Assembly (NCBI GenBank): GCA_030427485.1
Contig: JAUICG010000024.1
Span: forward strand, 1 to 64,000
DNA: 64,000 nt
Source: Gammaproteobacteria bacterium
GTDB taxonomy: Bacteria > Pseudomonadota > Gammaproteobacteria > Pseudomonadales > Halieaceae
Direction: 5' to 3'
Part shown: piece after piece, positions 42,370 to 53,417 of the stretch
How positions within the stretch are numbered: the first letter of the stretch is position 1
How the letters are laid out: each line of letters opens with the position of its first letter
The notes under the pieces: model-generated
What the model was told of the DNA's origin: nothing
Database searches by the model: none
What the model saw: only the letters and a program-made list of their open reading frames with translations
Program-made: the position numbers and the translations under genes

Positions 42370-42885
42370 TTAGAAAGACTCCGTAGATTTAAAGAGGCCG
42401 ACTCGCAAGTCTTTTGCGGCGTAGATTTCCTTGCCGTCAACCGAAAGACTGCCATCGGCGATTCCCATAATCAGCTTGCGCTCGATTACGCGGCGGATAT
42501 TGATGTTATAGACTATTTTGGTGGCGCTTGGCAGTATCTGGCCGCTGAATTTCACCTCGCCGCATCCCAGGGCTCGCCCGCGCCCCGGATTTCCCCGCCA
42601 TCCGAGGAAAAATCCCACGAGTTGCCACATTGCGTCAAGCCCCAGGCATCCGGGCATGACCGGGTCGCCCGGAAAGTGGCACTTGAAAAACCACAGATCC
42701 GGCTGGATATCCAGTTCCGCCACGATCTCGCCTTTGCCGTAGCCTCCGCCTTCGGAACTGATATGAGCAATGCGGTCAATCATCAGCATGCCGTCGGTGG
42801 GAAGCTGGGCGTTGCCGGGACCGAACAGTTCACCGTTACCGCAGGCGATCAGTTCGTCTTTTGAGTATGTGCTTTTGGCGATCAT
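42370..42885 (-). CDS. fabA: 3-hydroxydecanoyl-ACP dehydratase/isomerase
   Basis: FabA (171 aa, the E. coli length) dehydrates 3-hydroxydecanoyl-ACP and isomerises the product to the cis-3 form, the branch point for unsaturated fatty acids. The active-site H70 and D84 are present in [20 protein letters not shown] at the same positions as in E. coli. It heads the fabA-fabB operon. Confidence 0.98.
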   Translation of the reverse strand: MIAKSTYSKDELIACGNGELFGPGNAQLPTDGMLMIDRIAHISSEGGGYGKGEIVAELDIQPDLWFFKCHFPGDPVMPGCLGLDAMWQLVGFFLGWRGNPGRGRALGCGEVKFSGQILPSATKIVYNINIRRVIERKLIMGIADGSLSVDGKEIYAAKDLRVGLFKSTESF

Positions 42886-43340
42886 AATGTTTCCAGTTGG
42901 CTATGGGTTCCGGCGCGGCATGGGCCGGGATGCTTGTCTCTGGATAAAATGGTATCGAGGCCGAGACGGTGGGGAGACGGTCGAGCGCCCCATTTTAATA
43001 GCAGTAGATCACAAGTCCAGTGGTTTGCGTCAATTTCCGGGCCGCTGAATCCCTGTGGCTCCCGAACGTCGACCGTCCTACTGTCACGACGCTGTCACCC
43101 AATAGTCGTATAGATAGGTTGCGCTTTCCGCGCGTTTGACCCTGACAATAGCAAATTGGGTATTTGAGTCGTGGTTTCAGTGTGAATAGTGCGCCGTCTC
43201 ACGTTTGGGGTTCCTGAAAAGGGCTTTTACTGGTCAATAATAGTGCCTTCGGATACCATGGAAAGGCTGCATGCACCCGCCCTGGGGCGGTGCAGATCAC
43301 TAACAATTCAAGCAATATTGGCGTGCAACAGGGGAACCAG
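42886..43340. other. Divergent intergenic region, fabA / manC
   Basis: A 455-nt stretch without a credible gene between the divergent fabA and manC. No FabR- or FadR-type operator was recognised. A weak promoter-like pair, TTGACC and TATTTG around 43135-43165 with a 19-nt gap, points toward manC but is not convincing. AT-rich tracts near 42940-43000 may hold the fabA promoter. Confidence 0.4.
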
Positions 43341-44750
43341 ATGTTAACACCAGTACTACTTTCCGGAGGCGTCGGCAGCAGGCTGTGGCCAGTCTCCCGG
43401 GAGACTCATCCGAAGCAGTTCCTGCCCCTGGTCGGTGAAATTACCATGCTGCAGGAAACATTGCGACGCACAGTGGGGCTCGAGGCGACGGCGCCGGTGG
43501 TTGTCTGCAATGAAGAGCACCGCTTCATGGTGGCGGAGCAATTGCGGCAGTTGGATGTGCAGTCGGGCGCATTGATTCTGGAGCCCCAGGGGCGCAATAC
43601 CGCGCCGGCGGTTGCGCTTGCCGCACTGCATGCGCTCGGCAGCGATCCGGAAGCGACCCTGCTGGTGCTGCCCGCCGACCACCTGATCAAGGATGTCGAC
43701 GCCTTCGTCGCGGCTGTCGGCAAGGCGCTGCCACTGGCCAGCCAGGGGCGGTTGATGACCTTCGGCGTGGTGCCAACCGCTCCCGAGACGGGGTACGGCT
43801 ATATCAAATGTGGATCGGCATTTGAGGACGACCTTTTTGAACTGGAGCGGTTTGTGGAAAAACCGGACGCAGCTACTGCGCAGGACTACCTGGACAGCGG
43901 TGGTTATCTGTGGAACAGCGGCATGTTCCTGTTGCGGGCGAAGAGCTTCCTGGAAGAACTGGGTAAGTTCGCCCCGGATATCCTCAAATGTTGCCAGCAG
44001 GCGATGGACGCCGCATCAGTGGATACATCGTTTATTCGTCCGGGCGCCGAGGCTTTCCTGCGCTGCCCGAGCGACAGCATCGATTACGCCGTAATGGAGA
44101 AAACCAGCGTCGGCGGCGTGGTTTCCCTGGATTGTGGCTGGAGCGACGTCGGTGCGTGGTCGGCGCTGTGGGAGGTGGGGGAGCGTGACGCCGAGGGCAA
44201 CGTCTCCCGCGGCGATGTCATCGCGGACAACTGCAGCGGGAGTTATTTTCGCAGCGATTCCCGTCTTATCGCCGCAACCGGCGTAAACAATCTGGTAGTG
44301 GTCGAAACGACCGACGCCATACTCGTCGCCGACCGCGAAAAAGTACAGGACGTGAAACGTATTGTGAACCTGCTCAAGACGCAGCAGCGCACAGAGGCTT
44401 CACTGCACCGTCGGGTCGACCGGCCATGGGGATCCTACGAGTCACTGGTATCCTCGGAGCGGTTTCAGGTAAAGCGCATTGTCGTCGGGCCGGGACAGCG
44501 CTTGTCACTGCAGATGCATCATCACCGCGCCGAGCACTGGATTGTGGTCAAGGGTACCGCTGAGGTAACGTGCGAGGACAAGGTATTCATGCTGGCCGAG
44601 GATGAGTCAACCTACATTCCGCTGGGGCATAAACACCGGTTGGCGAACCCCGGCCATATTCCGCTGGAGATAATCGAGGTGCAGTCCGGGGCTTACCTGG
44701 GTGAGGATGATATTGTGCGCTTTGAAGATGTCTACGGGCGTGACAAGTAA
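43341..44750 (+). CDS. manC: Mannose-1-phosphate guanylyltransferase / mannose-6-phosphate isomerase
   Basis: This bifunctional type II enzyme (469 aa) makes GDP-mannose and interconverts fructose-6-P and mannose-6-P. The N-terminal pyrophosphorylase has LLSGGVGSRLWPVSRE, THPKQF and the FVEKP motif. The C-terminal cupin isomerase has RPWGSYESL and GPGQRLSLQMHHHRAEHWIV. The ATG at 43341 with GGGGA upstream is preferred over the GTG at 43290. It is the first gene of the manC-galU-manB operon. Confidence 0.95.
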   Translation: MLTPVLLSGGVGSRLWPVSRETHPKQFLPLVGEITMLQETLRRTVGLEATAPVVVCNEEHRFMVAEQLRQLDVQSGALILEPQGRNTAPAVALAALHALGSDPEATLLVLPADHLIKDVDAFVAAVGKALPLASQGRLMTFGVVPTAPETGYGYIKCGSAFEDDLFELERFVEKPDAATAQDYLDSGGYLWNSGMFLLRAKSFLEELGKFAPDILKCCQQAMDAASVDTSFIRPGAEAFLRCPSDSIDYAVMEKTSVGGVVSLDCGWSDVGAWSALWEVGERDAEGNVSRGDVIADNCSGSYFRSDSRLIAATGVNNLVVVETTDAILVADREKVQDVKRIVNLLKTQQRTEASLHRRVDRPWGSYESLVSSERFQVKRIVVGPGQRLSLQMHHHRAEHWIVVKGTAEVTCEDKVFMLAEDESTYIPLGHKHRLANPGHIPLEIIEVQSGAYLGEDDIVRFEDVYGRDK

Positions 44751-44778
44751 TGATTATGCGACAGAGAGGATTGGTGCT

Positions 44779-45606
44779 TTGATCAAGAAATGCCTGTTTC
44801 CGGTGGCCGGTTATGGCACCCGGTTTCTACCCGCCACCAAGAGTATGCCCAAGGAAATGCTGCCCGTGGTTAACAAGCCGCTGGTGCAGTACGGCGTGGA
44901 GGAGGCGATCGCGGCCGGTATGACTACCTGTGCAATGGTCACCGGTCGCGGTAAGCGCGCGATCGCCGATCACTTCGATATCAGTTATGAACTGGAGCAC
45001 CAGATTTCAGGCACCGGTAAGGAAGCGGCCCTTGACAGTATTCGGAATGTGCTGGAGAAGGGCGTTTTCACCACCGTCAGGCAACGGGAGATGAAGGGAT
45101 TGGGCCATGCCATCCTCACCGGAGAAGCACTGATCGGCAACGAACCCTTTGGCGTGCTGTTGTCGGACGATTTGTGTGTTAACGACGGCCCCGGGGTTCT
45201 CGCCCAGATGGCCGAGTTGTACAAGCAGTTTCGCTGTTCCATCGTCGCTATCCAGGAAGTGCCGGCGGATGAAACCCACAAGTACGGGGTCATCGGTGGG
45301 AAGAGCATGAAGGACGGTATTTATAGCGTCGAGGAAATGGTAGAGAAGCCCCGGCCCGAGGACGCGCCCTCCAACCTTGCGATAATCGGACGCTACATCC
45401 TGACGCCGGATATCTTCGATATCCTGCGCGAAACGGGCCCTGGCGCCAACGGTGAAATTCAGCTCACCGACGCACTGCAAACCCAGGCGAAAAAAGGTTG
45501 TGTTATCGCGTATAAATTTCGGGGTCGGCGTTTCGATTGCGGCAGTGTGCCGGGCTTCGTGGAGGCGACGAATTTCGTCTACCAGAACTATTACGGAAAA
45601 GGGTGA
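44779..45606 (+). CDS. galU: UTP-glucose-1-phosphate uridylyltransferase
   Basis: GalU (275 aa) makes UDP-glucose. The family N-terminus [20 protein letters not shown] is reached only from the TTG at 44779, with GAGAGGA about 8 nt upstream; no ATG in this frame lies near. It also has [20 protein letters not shown] and VEKP. It starts 28 nt after manC and ends by overlapping a GTG in the manB frame. Confidence 0.93.
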   Translation: MIKKCLFPVAGYGTRFLPATKSMPKEMLPVVNKPLVQYGVEEAIAAGMTTCAMVTGRGKRAIADHFDISYELEHQISGTGKEAALDSIRNVLEKGVFTTVRQREMKGLGHAILTGEALIGNEPFGVLLSDDLCVNDGPGVLAQMAELYKQFRCSIVAIQEVPADETHKYGVIGGKSMKDGIYSVEEMVEKPRPEDAPSNLAIIGRYILTPDIFDILRETGPGANGEIQLTDALQTQAKKGCVIAYKFRGRRFDCGSVPGFVEATNFVYQNYYGKG

Positions 45607-45617
45607 GAGAGCGTCCA

Positions 45618-46967
45618 GTGCAAGAGATTACCTGTTTCAAAGCCTACGATGTGCGCGGACGCGTGCCTGACCAGCTCAATGAGGATATTGCCAGACGCAT
45701 CGGCCGCGCCTTCGCGGAAGTGGTCAAACCCCGACAGGTGGTTGTGGGACACGACATACGCCTGACGAGTGAATCCATCAAGGCGGCGCTGACCGAGGGG
45801 TTACTGCAGCAGGGCGTCGATGTCTACGATATCGGTCTGTGTGGCACCGAGGAAATTTACTTCGCCACGTCTCATGCCGGCATGGATGGCGGTATTGCGG
45901 TTACCGCCAGCCACAACCCCAAGGACTACAACGGCATGAAATTCGTACGTGAGGAGTCACGGCCGATCTCCGGGGACACGGGGCTCTTCGATATCAAGGC
46001 GCTGGCCGAACGCAACGAGTTCACTGCTGCCGGACAGCCTGGAAAACTGATACCCCTGGATACGTCCCAGGCCTATGTGCAGCACCTGCTGTCGTATGTC
46101 GATATCGCGAGCCTGAAGCCGCTGAAAATCGTGGTCGACGCCGGGAATGGCGGGGCCGGGCGTGTGGTGGACCTGCTGGAGCCGCATCTGCCATTCGAAT
46201 TTATCAAGCTTCATCATGAGGCCGATGGAAACTTTCCCAACGGCGTGCCCAATCCGTTGTTGCCGGAGAATCGAACGGCGGCGATAGAGGCGGTGCGCGA
46301 ACATGGCGCCGACCTCGGATTGGGTTGGGACGGCGATTTTGATCGTTGTTTTTTCTTCGACGAGCACGGCGAATTCATCGAAGGGTATTATGTCGTTGGC
46401 CTGTTGGCCGAAGCATTCCTGAAACGACAGGGGCCCGCCCGCATCGTGCACGATCCACGATTGACCTGGAATACGATAGATATCGTGACGTCCCAGGGTG
46501 GTGAGGCGGTACAGAGCAAAACGGGGCACGCGTTCATCAAGGAGCGCATGCGGCTGGAAAATGCGGTATACGGTGGGGAGATGAGCGCCCACCATTACTT
46601 TCGCGATTTTGCCTATTGTGACAGCGGCATGATCCCGTGGTTGCTGGTCACCGGCCTTGTTTGCCAGAGCGGGCAGCCGCTGTCAGCGCTGGTGGCGGAG
46701 CGCATGAGGGCCTTTCCGTGCAGTGGCGAGATAAATCGCACGATTGAGGACCCGGCGAGCGTCCTGGCGAAGGTCGAGGCGGCGTATGCCGGCGAGGCAG
46801 AGTCGATCGAGCGTGTCGATGGCTTGAGTATGTCCATGGGTGGCTGGCGCTTCAACCTGCGCATGTCCAACACCGAACCGGTGGTGAGGCTCAACGTGGA
46901 AAGTCGCGCCGACCAGGCGCTAATGGAAAACAAAACCGCGGAATTACTGGCCCTGATAGACGCCTGA
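45618..46967 (+). CDS. manB: Phosphomannomutase
   Basis: This 449-residue alpha-D-phosphohexomutase converts mannose-6-P to mannose-1-P, the manC substrate. It resembles E. coli CpsG/ManB: FKAYDVRG near the start, the phosphoserine loop [13 protein letters not shown] (S98), the metal loop DGDFDR and the C-terminal [15 protein letters not shown] (MSNTEP sugar-phosphate site). GTG at 45618 is chosen, with GAGAG 8 nt upstream; GTG at 45603 is possible. Phosphoglucomutase activity cannot be excluded. Confidence 0.9.
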   Translation: MQEITCFKAYDVRGRVPDQLNEDIARRIGRAFAEVVKPRQVVVGHDIRLTSESIKAALTEGLLQQGVDVYDIGLCGTEEIYFATSHAGMDGGIAVTASHNPKDYNGMKFVREESRPISGDTGLFDIKALAERNEFTAAGQPGKLIPLDTSQAYVQHLLSYVDIASLKPLKIVVDAGNGGAGRVVDLLEPHLPFEFIKLHHEADGNFPNGVPNPLLPENRTAAIEAVREHGADLGLGWDGDFDRCFFFDEHGEFIEGYYVVGLLAEAFLKRQGPARIVHDPRLTWNTIDIVTSQGGEAVQSKTGHAFIKERMRLENAVYGGEMSAHHYFRDFAYCDSGMIPWLLVTGLVCQSGQPLSALVAERMRAFPCSGEINRTIEDPASVLAKVEAAYAGEAESIERVDGLSMSMGGWRFNLRMSNTEPVVRLNVESRADQALMENKTAELLALIDA

Positions 46968-46997
46968 TGGCGTGCCAGTTGCGCAGTTCGGCAAGCG

Positions 46998-48635
46998 CTA
47001 GCGCTGCGCCTCTTTCCACAGGGAGATCAGCCGGTCGGTTGCGGCGTCCATTGCGCTGTCGTCGCGCGCGTCCGTCAGTTGCCCCAGTATCTCGGTGCTG
47101 ATTTCCTTGCCCAGTTCCACACCCCATTGATCGAATGAATTGATACGCCAGATTTGGCCGCTGCAGAAGGTGCGGTGTTCGTACAGGGCCAGTAGCGCGC
47201 CCAGGGTGCGCGGATTCAGTGAGTCCATGGTGATTACGCTGCTCGGGCGATTTCCGGGCATCGCCAGGTGCGGCGCCAGTGCTGCCGCTTTGTCCTCTGC
47301 CAGCCCCCGCTCCAGCAACGCTTTCCTGGCGTCCTCCAGGGAGCGTCCCACCATCAGCGTACGACTCTGGGCCAGGCAATTGGCCACGAGAATACGGTGC
47401 TGCTGGTCGGCACCGGTGTGGCTGTTCAGGGGCAGGACAAAATCCACCGGGCACAGTAAGGTCCCCTGGTGTAACAACTGGTGGAAGGAGTGTTGCCCCA
47501 TTGTTCCAGCCGAGCCCCAGAGCACGGGCGCGGTACCGTAATCCAGTGGCTGGCCTTCGGCGCTGACCCGCTTCCCGTTGCTCTCCATGGTCAATTGCTG
47601 CAGAAAATCCGGGAAGCGCTGCAAACTGTGGTCGTAGGGCAGTACCACATGGTTGCTCGCGTGGAAAAAGTGACAGTACCAGATTTCCAGCAGGCTCATC
47701 AGCAGCGGCAGGTTGTTGTGCGCTTCACTGGTGCGAAAATGCTGGTCCATGGCCTCTGCACCGGCGAGGAACTCGCTGAAATTCTCCCAGCCGACCGCGA
47801 CAGCGCAACTGAGTCCGACTGCAGACCATACCGAGTAACGCCCGCCCACCCAGTCCCACATAGGGAGACAGTTCTCCTGGGGGATGCCAAAGTCTTTCGC
47901 TGCCTGCAGATTGGTGGTGACCGCCAGAAAGTGTTGCTCCAACTGCGCTACTGTGGCGCCGGCATTGAGCATCCAGTCGCGTGCGGCGAGGCCGTTGGCC
48001 AGGGTTTCCTCGGTGCGGAATGATTTGGAACAAATGATGAATACCGTGGAGGCGGCGTCCAGTGTCGACAGCGTGTCGAGCAAATCGGCCGGGTCCACAT
48101 TCGAGACGTAATGGCATCGCACATCGCCGTGATACGGCTTCAGTGCCTGTGTTACCAGTCGCGGTCCCAGGTCAGATCCGCCAATACCGATGTTGACGAC
48201 ATCGGTGACCGGTTTGCCGGAGTACCCGTTGTGCTCGCCCCGGTACAGGGTTTGCGCCATCACCTGCATGCGATTCCTGGCGCTCAGCACTTCCTGGAAC
48301 CTGCTTTCCTGGCCGTCACCGCTGGATGCACGCAATAGTGTATGCAAGGCGGGCCGGTCTTCGGTGGTATTCACGTGGGCGCCGCTAAACAGCGCCTCGA
48401 TGCTCTCGCGGATGCCGGCCTGGTCAGCCAGTTCGAAAAGTGAGGACAGTGCGCTTGCGCTCAACAGGTGCTTGGAGTAGTCGAGGCGGAGTCCGGCTGC
48501 TGATGCACTGAAGGTGCTTGCGCGGTTGGAATCTGCATTGAACAGGCCTTCCATCGACGCAAATTGCAGTTTTGCAGCGTGTTCTTTCAGCGCGGTGTAG
48601 GCGGGCAGGTCCGCCAGGAGTGCGCGTGCAGTCAT
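46998..48635 (-). CDS. pgi: Glucose-6-phosphate isomerase
   Basis: Pgi (545 aa) interconverts glucose-6-P and fructose-6-P and so supplies both the GDP-mannose and UDP-glucose branches encoded next door. It shows NIGIGGSDLGPRLV, GSAGTMGQHSFHQLLHQGT and the PGI signature FDQWGVELGKEI. It converges with manB across 30 nt that have no obvious terminator. Confidence 0.97.
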   Translation of the reverse strand: MTARALLADLPAYTALKEHAAKLQFASMEGLFNADSNRASTFSASAAGLRLDYSKHLLSASALSSLFELADQAGIRESIEALFSGAHVNTTEDRPALHTLLRASSGDGQESRFQEVLSARNRMQVMAQTLYRGEHNGYSGKPVTDVVNIGIGGSDLGPRLVTQALKPYHGDVRCHYVSNVDPADLLDTLSTLDAASTVFIICSKSFRTEETLANGLAARDWMLNAGATVAQLEQHFLAVTTNLQAAKDFGIPQENCLPMWDWVGGRYSVWSAVGLSCAVAVGWENFSEFLAGAEAMDQHFRTSEAHNNLPLLMSLLEIWYCHFFHASNHVVLPYDHSLQRFPDFLQQLTMESNGKRVSAEGQPLDYGTAPVLWGSAGTMGQHSFHQLLHQGTLLCPVDFVLPLNSHTGADQQHRILVANCLAQSRTLMVGRSLEDARKALLERGLAEDKAAALAPHLAMPGNRPSSVITMDSLNPRTLGALLALYEHRTFCSGQIWRINSFDQWGVELGKEISTEILGQLTDARDDSAMDAATDRLISLWKEAQR

Positions 48636-48749
48636 TGTTGGCTTCCGCAGGGAATCGTCTGGACACCCAGTATAGGAAGTGCCGTATGCCGGCGCAAATT
48701 CAGGGTATCAATCCCGGAGCGTAAAGTGGATACGCCACGGATGCCGTGA

Positions 48750-49712
48750 TCAGTGTTCGCGATTGATCGCCAGTGCCGTCATGCTGGCCAGTGCAGCACG
48801 CGCATCACTGTCCGGCAAACGGGCCAGGTTCTGCAGGGCGATGTCATGGTAGTGTCGCGCTCGATCGCGCGTGTACTCGAGCGCACCGCAGCGTTTTACC
48901 GCGGCAATGATCTCTCCGATCCGGGCGGTACTTTTGGTGGTAATCGCCTGCCGCACGACGGCCTGTTCATCGGCGTTACCCTCGCGCAGGGTATGTATCA
49001 GCGGCAGCGTGACCTTGCCCTCCATCAGGTCATCCCCTACATTCTTGCCCATCGTGGCCGGATCGCCGTCGTAATCCAGGGCGTCATCGACCATCTGGAA
49101 CGCGATGCCGAGGTTGAGGCCGAAATCCCGCAGCGCGTCGCGGGTTTGCTCGTCCCGGTTGCACAGGGTGGCCGCGCCATAGCAAGCCGCCGCGAACAGG
49201 ATCGCGGTCTTGCGCGTGATAACATCCAGGTACTGCGCTTCGCTGGTATCCGGCTCTCCTGCGCGTGTCAGTTGCAGCACCTCGCCCTCGGCGATAGTGT
49301 TGGTGGTCTGAGCCATATGGGCCAGGATGTCCATATCCGCCAGGTTAACCATCAACTGGAACGCGCGGGTATACAGGAAATCGCCCACCAGGACGGAGGG
49401 GGCGTTGCCGAACTCGGCATTGGCGGTCGGTCGCCCGCGGCGCAGCGTGGAGATGTCGACCACATCGTCATGCAACAGTGTCGCTGTGTGGATAAATTCG
49501 ACAATTGCCGCGAAGGTGATATGTCGTTCATCGCAGCGGCCAAGCGCGGCGGCACTGAGCAGGACCAGCAGTGGACGAAGTCGCTTGCCACCGGCGTCGA
49601 CAATATAGTGCCCGACATTCTCCACCATCTCGACATCCGAGTGGAGTTGGTCAATGATCAACCGATTGACCAGTTCAAATTCTTCGGCGACGACGGCGCG
49701 TAATTGCTGCAT
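48750..49712 (-). CDS. ispB: Polyprenyl diphosphate synthase (octaprenyl type)
   Basis: This trans-isoprenyl diphosphate synthase (320 aa) makes the side chain of respiratory quinones. It has GGKRLRPLL, the first aspartate-rich motif LLHDDVVD and the second FQMVDDALDYDGD. The chain length cannot be read from sequence, but the length and neighbours (divergent rplU-rpmA-obgE) match E. coli ispB, which makes C40. Confidence 0.95.
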   Translation of the reverse strand: MQQLRAVVAEEFELVNRLIIDQLHSDVEMVENVGHYIVDAGGKRLRPLLVLLSAAALGRCDERHITFAAIVEFIHTATLLHDDVVDISTLRRGRPTANAEFGNAPSVLVGDFLYTRAFQLMVNLADMDILAHMAQTTNTIAEGEVLQLTRAGEPDTSEAQYLDVITRKTAILFAAACYGAATLCNRDEQTRDALRDFGLNLGIAFQMVDDALDYDGDPATMGKNVGDDLMEGKVTLPLIHTLREGNADEQAVVRQAITTKSTARIGEIIAAVKRCGALEYTRDRARHYHDIALQNLARLPDSDARAALASMTALAINREH

Positions 49713-49850
49713 AGGAGACGGAGGAATAAAAAGTGCCCGCGCATGCTAGGGTGCTGCTATCGGCCTGTCAAGCGAGGCAGGACTGGCTGGCCTGGGACTC
49801 GGGCGGCCTGATGGCGTCTGCAAGCCATTGTTTTTCTGAAAAATTAACGC

Positions 49851-49879
49851 TTGCTCCACTGTGCTGATTTGCGTAAAAT
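49851..49879 (+). promoter_or_regulatory. rplU promoter
   Basis: TTGCTC (49851-49856), a 17-nt spacer and TAAAAT (49874-49879) lie 132 nt before rplU in the 299-nt divergent region shared with ispB. Nothing else is recognised in that region. Confidence 0.65.
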
Positions 49880-50011
49880 CGCCGGCCTCCGGACCATGCT
49901 GCGGGCAATCGTGGCGGTCGCGGGTAAACCCAACTGTTTGTGCCTGACTCTGCCCCCTTGATTTATAAGGGTTTATCTGACTGCGAGCAGGCTAATTGAA
50001 CGGAGCAAGCA

Positions 50012-50320
50012 ATGTACGCAGTAATTGAGAGCGGTGGCAAGCAACACCGTGTCGTCGAGGGCGAGACCCTCAAGCTGGAAAAAATTGAAGTCGCCCCGGG
50101 CGAGACCATCGAGTTCGACAGGGTCCTGATGGTCGGCGGTGATACGATTAAAATCGGCACCCCGCTGGTCGAAGGTGGCGTGGTCACTGCAGAAGTCGTT
50201 GCGCAGGGCCGTCACAAGAAGGTCAAGATCGTTAAATTCAACCGCCGCAAGCACTATCGTAGAGAGACTGGCCATCGCCAGTGGTTTACCGAAGTGAAGA
50301 TAACCGGTATCAAGGCTTAA
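50012..50320 (+). CDS. rplU: 50S ribosomal protein L21
   Basis: L21 (102 aa) binds 23S rRNA domain II near L20. It starts [20 protein letters not shown] and has [20 protein letters not shown], the family signature. The ATG follows a GGAGCAAGC site. rpmA starts 15 nt later. Confidence 0.97.
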   Translation: MYAVIESGGKQHRVVEGETLKLEKIEVAPGETIEFDRVLMVGGDTIKIGTPLVEGGVVTAEVVAQGRHKKVKIVKFNRRKHYRRETGHRQWFTEVKITGIKA

Positions 50321-50335
50321 GGGAGGGCTTGAACA

Positions 50336-50593
50336 ATGGCACACAAGAAAGCTGGTGGTAGTACCCGCAACGGACGAGATTCAGTCAGCAAGCGATTGGG
50401 CGTCAAGTGCTTCGGTGGCGAGACAGTCAAGGCCGGTAATATCATCGTACGCCAGCGTGGTACGCGCTTCCACGCGGGTGACAACGTGGGCATCGGCAAG
50501 GATCACACCTTGTTTGCGAAGGCGGACGGCAAGGTCGAGTTTATTGCCCGTGGGCCGAAAAACCGCAAGTTTGTGCAGGTGGTGAGCGCCTGA
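50336..50593 (+). CDS. rpmA: 50S ribosomal protein L27
   Basis: L27 (85 aa) reaches the peptidyl transferase centre with its N-terminus [20 protein letters not shown], which has no Firmicutes-type cleavable extension. [20 protein letters not shown] is the conserved core. A terminator follows 28 nt after the stop. Confidence 0.97.
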   Translation: MAHKKAGGSTRNGRDSVSKRLGVKCFGGETVKAGNIIVRQRGTRFHAGDNVGIGKDHTLFAKADGKVEFIARGPKNRKFVQVVSA

Positions 50594-50621
50594 GTCGGCG
50601 CAACTCGCCGGGAGATCGAAG

Positions 50622-50649
50622 GCCTCGTCAATTGACGGGGCTTTTTTTT
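50622..50649 (+). terminator. Rho-independent terminator after rpmA
   Basis: GCCTCGTC (50622-50629), loop AATT and GACGGGGC (50634-50641) are followed by eight T residues. This should separate rplU-rpmA from obgE, in contrast to genomes where all three are co-transcribed. Confidence 0.9.
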
Positions 50650-50684
50650 GTGTTCAGGATGGGCCTGGGTTTTATGCTTAAAGC

Positions 50685-50798
50685 GGGAGAGCGTCGCTGC
50701 TTGCATTCCAGGACACGCAAAAGCGCCATCCATGGCAGCTCGGGCTCGGCCATCCGTGGCCTCGCACGGTCCTGCAACGCAAGCAGCGACGCTCTCCC
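50685..50798 (-). repeat. Hairpin C (family 2, 20-bp perfect stem)
   Basis: Arms 50685-50704 (GGGAGAGCGTCGCTGCTTGC) and 50779-50798 are perfectly complementary. After a 4/4 internal loop, CAGGAC (50709-50714) pairs with GTCCTG (50769-50774). The 54-nt core (50715-50768) contains three small hairpins, including GCCAT-CC-ATGGC and GGCCA-TCCG-TGGCC. The core is shared with hairpin D in opposite orientation; the outer stem is not. Confidence 0.88.
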
Positions 50799-50907
50799 TC
50801 AGACATCGTAGTAGCCCCAAGATAGTCAGTTGCAGAAAACAGTGGTAGTCCGTATCCCGACGATAGATCTGATGTTGCGATCGCGAACGAAGTCGAGATT
50901 GCGAGGG

Positions 50908-51009
50908 TTTGAAGCTGTTCGCCCTGCAGGACTGTGCGAGACATGGATGTCGAGCCCAAGCCCCCATGGACGGGTTCACGGCGGGTCCTGCAGGGCGAAC
51001 AGCTTCAAA
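50908..51009 (+). repeat. Hairpin D (family 2, 25-bp perfect stem)
   Basis: Arms 50908-50932 (TTTGAAGCTGTTCGCCCTGC...) and 50985-51009 are perfectly complementary. The 52-nt core 50933-50984 (TGTGCGAGACATGGATGTCG...) matches the reverse complement of the hairpin C core in most positions, including GAGCCC, CATGG and the terminal GGAC/GTCCTGC. The hairpin ends 55 nt before the obgE start and would lie in its leader if transcription begins upstream. Bases 50799-50907 between C and D hold no gene. Confidence 0.88.
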
Positions 51010-51034
51010 GCCGTAGCCGGGACGAATTTTATAG

Positions 51035-52249
<1,215 letters not shown>

Positions 52250-52257
52250 GGAACCCA

Positions 52258-53379
52258 ATGACTGAACGAAGCGAAATTGCCAGATCCCGTCGCTGGGTGG
52301 TGAAGGTGGGCAGCGCGCTGCTCACCAACGACGGCCGCGGGCTGGATGAGGGCGTTATCTCTTCACTGGTAGAGCAGCTGGCGCAGTTGCGTGCAGCCGG
52401 TCATGACGTTGTGCTGGTGTCCAGCGGAGCTGTCGCTGCCGGTATCGTGCGCCTGGGCTGGACGGCGCGGCCCCACCTGTTACACGAGCTGCAGGCGGCC
52501 GCCGCGGTGGGCCAGTCGATACTGGTGCAGAGTTACGAGGCCAGCTTCAAGCGCCACGATATTGCGACTGCCCAGGTACTGCTGGGACACGACGATGTGC
52601 TCGCCCGCGACCGCTATCTCAACGCGCGCGGGACGCTGAAAACCTTGCTGAAGTTGGGTGTGGTGCCCATTGTCAACGAAAATGACACGGTGGTAACCGA
52701 TGAAATTCGCTTTGGCGACAACGACACGCTTGCCGCACTGGTCGCGAACCTGATCGACGCGGAAGTCCTTGTGTTACTGACTGACCAGAAGGGCCTTTAT
52801 CACGAAGACCCGCGGCATAACGCTGAAGCTGAACTGGTCGATATCTGTGACGTGCAGGATCCCGCGCTGGATGCGATGGCTGGCGAAGGCGGAGCCCTCG
52901 GGCGCGGCGGCATGGTGACCAAACTGCGCGCCGCTCGCCTGGCTGCGCGCTCCGGTACTGAAACTGTGATCGCCTCTGGCCGCGTGGAAAACGTACTGGC
53001 TACCGTTGCTGCCGGGGCCAGTGAGGGAACGTGGTTGCGCACCGGCAGGCAGCCTGAAAATGCCCGCAAACAGTGGCTCGCGGGCATGGTACAGACAGCG
53101 GGCAGTGTCGACCTGGACGAAGGAGCCGTGCGCGTACTGCGGGAGTCCGGTCGCAGCCTGTTGTCCGTTGGTGTGCGCAATGTGCGCGGTAATTTTTCGC
53201 GCGGTGATATGGTGTCGTGTCGCGACCCCGGGGGGCGGGAAGTGGCGCGTGGACTGGTCAATTACAGTGCTGACGAAACCCGTCGCATCATGGGATCGCC
53301 GTCGCGGGATATCGAATCCATTCTCGGTTACCAGCTGGACGAGGAACTCATTCACCGGGACAACCTGGTGCTGCTGTAG
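52258..53379 (+). CDS. proB: Glutamate 5-kinase
   Basis: ProB (373 aa) phosphorylates glutamate in the first step of proline synthesis and is feedback-inhibited by proline. The kinase domain has [28 protein letters not shown] and [19 protein letters not shown]-terminal PUA domain covers about residues 275-373. The GGGAACCC site before the ATG is weak, suggesting coupling to obgE. proA is not in the window. Confidence 0.97.
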   Translation: MTERSEIARSRRWVVKVGSALLTNDGRGLDEGVISSLVEQLAQLRAAGHDVVLVSSGAVAAGIVRLGWTARPHLLHELQAAAAVGQSILVQSYEASFKRHDIATAQVLLGHDDVLARDRYLNARGTLKTLLKLGVVPIVNENDTVVTDEIRFGDNDTLAALVANLIDAEVLVLLTDQKGLYHEDPRHNAEAELVDICDVQDPALDAMAGEGGALGRGGMVTKLRAARLAARSGTETVIASGRVENVLATVAAGASEGTWLRTGRQPENARKQWLAGMVQTAGSVDLDEGAVRVLRESGRSLLSVGVRNVRGNFSRGDMVSCRDPGGREVARGLVNYSADETRRIMGSPSRDIESILGYQLDEELIHRDNLVLL

Positions 53380-53417
53380 CGATCGCGGCTGGCGGCCGCA
53401 CTAATCAGGTCTCGCCT

